From Deltaproteobacteria bacterium (lineage in GTDB: Bacteria > Myxococcota_A > UBA9160 > UBA4427): 6,191 nucleotides of DNA. The translations under genes were made by a program, and so were the position numbers. Under the pieces are notes generated by a model that saw only the letters and a program-made list of their open reading frames with translations, was not told the DNA's origin and ran no database searches. The first letter of the stretch is position 1. Every line of letters starts with the position of its first letter. Below, in pieces: positions 5,670 through 6,191 of the stretch. The stretch covers positions 1 to 6,191 of the forward strand of contig DRKE01000549.1 in NCBI GenBank assembly GCA_011051925.1, given 5' to 3'.

Positions 5670-5694
5670 CTTAGCGATTTCAACCTCTTAGCGA
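5670..5694. repeat. Direct repeat CTTAGCGA x2 between aldo/keto reductase and lon
   Basis: CTTAGCGA occurs at 5670-5677 and 5687-5694, 17 bases apart start to start, in the most AT-rich stretch of this intergenic region. GATTT also recurs at 5664-5668 and 5676-5680. The spacing and intergenic location would suit a direct-repeat operator, but no regulator is identified. Confidence 0.45.
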
Positions 5695-5709
5695 CTCTCA
5701 TCAGGCCTG

Positions 5710-5729
5710 CCCGGGAGCCTGTTCCCGGG
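5710..5729. repeat. Perfect 7-bp hairpin in the lon upstream region
   Basis: CCCGGGA (5710-5716) and TCCCGGG (5723-5729) pair perfectly around a six-base loop. A pyrimidine run TCTTTCTT (5733-5740) follows three bases later on the plus strand. This resembles an imperfect intrinsic terminator for plus-strand transcription. However, no plus-strand gene ends here, because the aldo/keto reductase runs the other way. Confidence 0.5.
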
Positions 5730-5751
5730 TCCGTCTTTCTTCGGGCCCCGC

Positions 5752-5779
5752 TTGACCCGGGGGCACGGGCGCTTACGTT
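5752..5779 (+). promoter_or_regulatory. Candidate lon promoter
   Basis: TTGACC (5752-5757) and TACGTT (5774-5779) are spaced by 16 bases. Transcription would start near 5786, giving a leader of about 75 bases before the GTG. The preceding C makes CTTGACC slightly like a heat-shock (sigma32) -35, CTTGAAA, but I see no matching CCCCAT-type -10. Housekeeping-type recognition is the better guess. Confidence 0.4.
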
Positions 5780-5791
5780 GACCGCCCTCAG

Positions 5792-5815
5792 GTCCGGGCC
5801 GTGGAGTCCGGGCCG
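5792..5815. repeat. 10-bp direct repeat in the lon leader
   Basis: GTCCGGGCCG occurs at 5792-5801 and again at 5806-5815, 14 bases apart start to start. It lies downstream of the candidate lon promoter, so it would be in the 5' untranslated RNA. Its GC richness means chance or polymerase slippage may explain it. Confidence 0.4.
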
Positions 5816-5861
5816 ACCCTGGGGCGTTCGGAGCCCGACCCAAACCGGAGCTGGCAGCCGC

Positions 5862-6191
5862 GTGTCCGAGAAACCAGAAGAACCGAAGAAGGAAGCAGTG
5901 GCCGAAGAAGATCGCCGAGACGAAGAATCCAGCCGAACCACCAATGGCGATCTGGCGTCGCTGCTGATCGAGGTCCCTGGAGCCGAGTTCATCGAGGTCC
6001 CCGCCGTGCTGCCGGTCCTGCCCGTACGGGACGTCGTCGTCTTTCCCGGCGTGACGATGCCCCTCGCGATCGGCCGTGCGCGCTCTCTCGCCGCGCTCGA
6101 TGAGGCCGGCCAGGACGGCTACCTGCTCGTCGTCTCCCAACACGATCCGCTCACCGAGAATCCCGGCGTCGAAGATCTTCACGAGGTCGGC
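5862..6191 (+). CDS. lon: Lon ATP-dependent protease, N-terminal part (runs off right edge)
   Basis: The first 110 codons of a plus-strand gene, open to the window end. After an acidic, Lys/Glu-rich extension (about residues 2-48) comes VLPVLPVRDVVVFPG (49-63), the hallmark opening of the Lon substrate-binding domain. It is followed by TMPLAIGRARSLAALDEA and DGYLLVVSQHDPLTENP, ending in DLHEVG. Lon is a cytoplasmic AAA+ serine protease that degrades misfolded and regulatory proteins. The ATPase and Ser-Lys protease domains lie beyond the window. GTG at 5862 is the best start: GGAG (5847-5850) lies upstream with a rather long 11-base gap. The frame remains open further upstream with only a TTG (5778) as an alternative, which would add 28 residues. 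The family is confident; the exact start is less so. Confidence 0.9.
   Translation, partial: MSEKPEEPKKEAVAEEDRRDEESSRTTNGDLASLLIEVPGAEFIEVPAVLPVLPVRDVVVFPGVTMPLAIGRARSLAALDEAGQDGYLLVVSQHDPLTENPGVEDLHEVG

Overview
The window is a dense, GC-rich bacterial chromosome segment (roughly two-thirds G+C by eye, with G/C-ending codons). It carries seven protein genes and one tRNA. No phage, transposon, CRISPR array or plasmid functions are visible. The gene content (RNase R-type exoribonuclease, Lon, Rrf2 regulator, crotonase, aldo/keto reductase) fits a high-GC proteobacterial or deltaproteobacterial (Myxococcota-like) chromosome. That placement is an inference from style and gene content, not a diagnosis.

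Left part, minus strand: a three-gene transcription unit reading right to left. It holds an Rrf2-family regulator (751-1200), a JAMM/MPN+ zinc metallopeptidase (213-725), and the start of a predicted lipoprotein (216 down to base 1, cut by the window edge). The lipoprotein ATG overlaps the peptidase TGA, with a strong GGAGG ahead of it. Upstream of rrf2, and also on the minus strand, is a 746-aa RNase II/R exoribonuclease with a TTG start (1333-3573). The 132-base gap between them holds a 9-bp inverted repeat.

Middle: a tRNA-Leu(CAG) with encoded CCA (3638-3724, plus) has a promoter-like sequence ahead of it and a short 14-bp tandem repeat directly after it. A crotonase-superfamily gene follows (3873-4697, plus). 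It appears to be leaderless: a TATACT box ends six bases before its ATG and there is no Shine-Dalgarno sequence. The protein lacks both glutamates of classical enoyl-CoA hydratase but has an Asp where, by my alignment from memory, 4-chlorobenzoyl-CoA dehalogenase has its nucleophile.

Right part: an aldo/keto reductase on the minus strand (4742-5623) converges on the crotonase. It is divergent from the start of a Lon protease gene (GTG at 5862, plus), which runs off the right edge. The 238-base region between them contains direct repeats, a strong hairpin and a candidate lon promoter.

No gene-free stretch exceeds 300 bases. I did not find a clearly new multi-gene system. The items most worth a second look are the Rrf2-JAMM-lipoprotein unit, the unusual crotonase active site, the apparent leaderless starts, and strong enrichment of GATC across the window.
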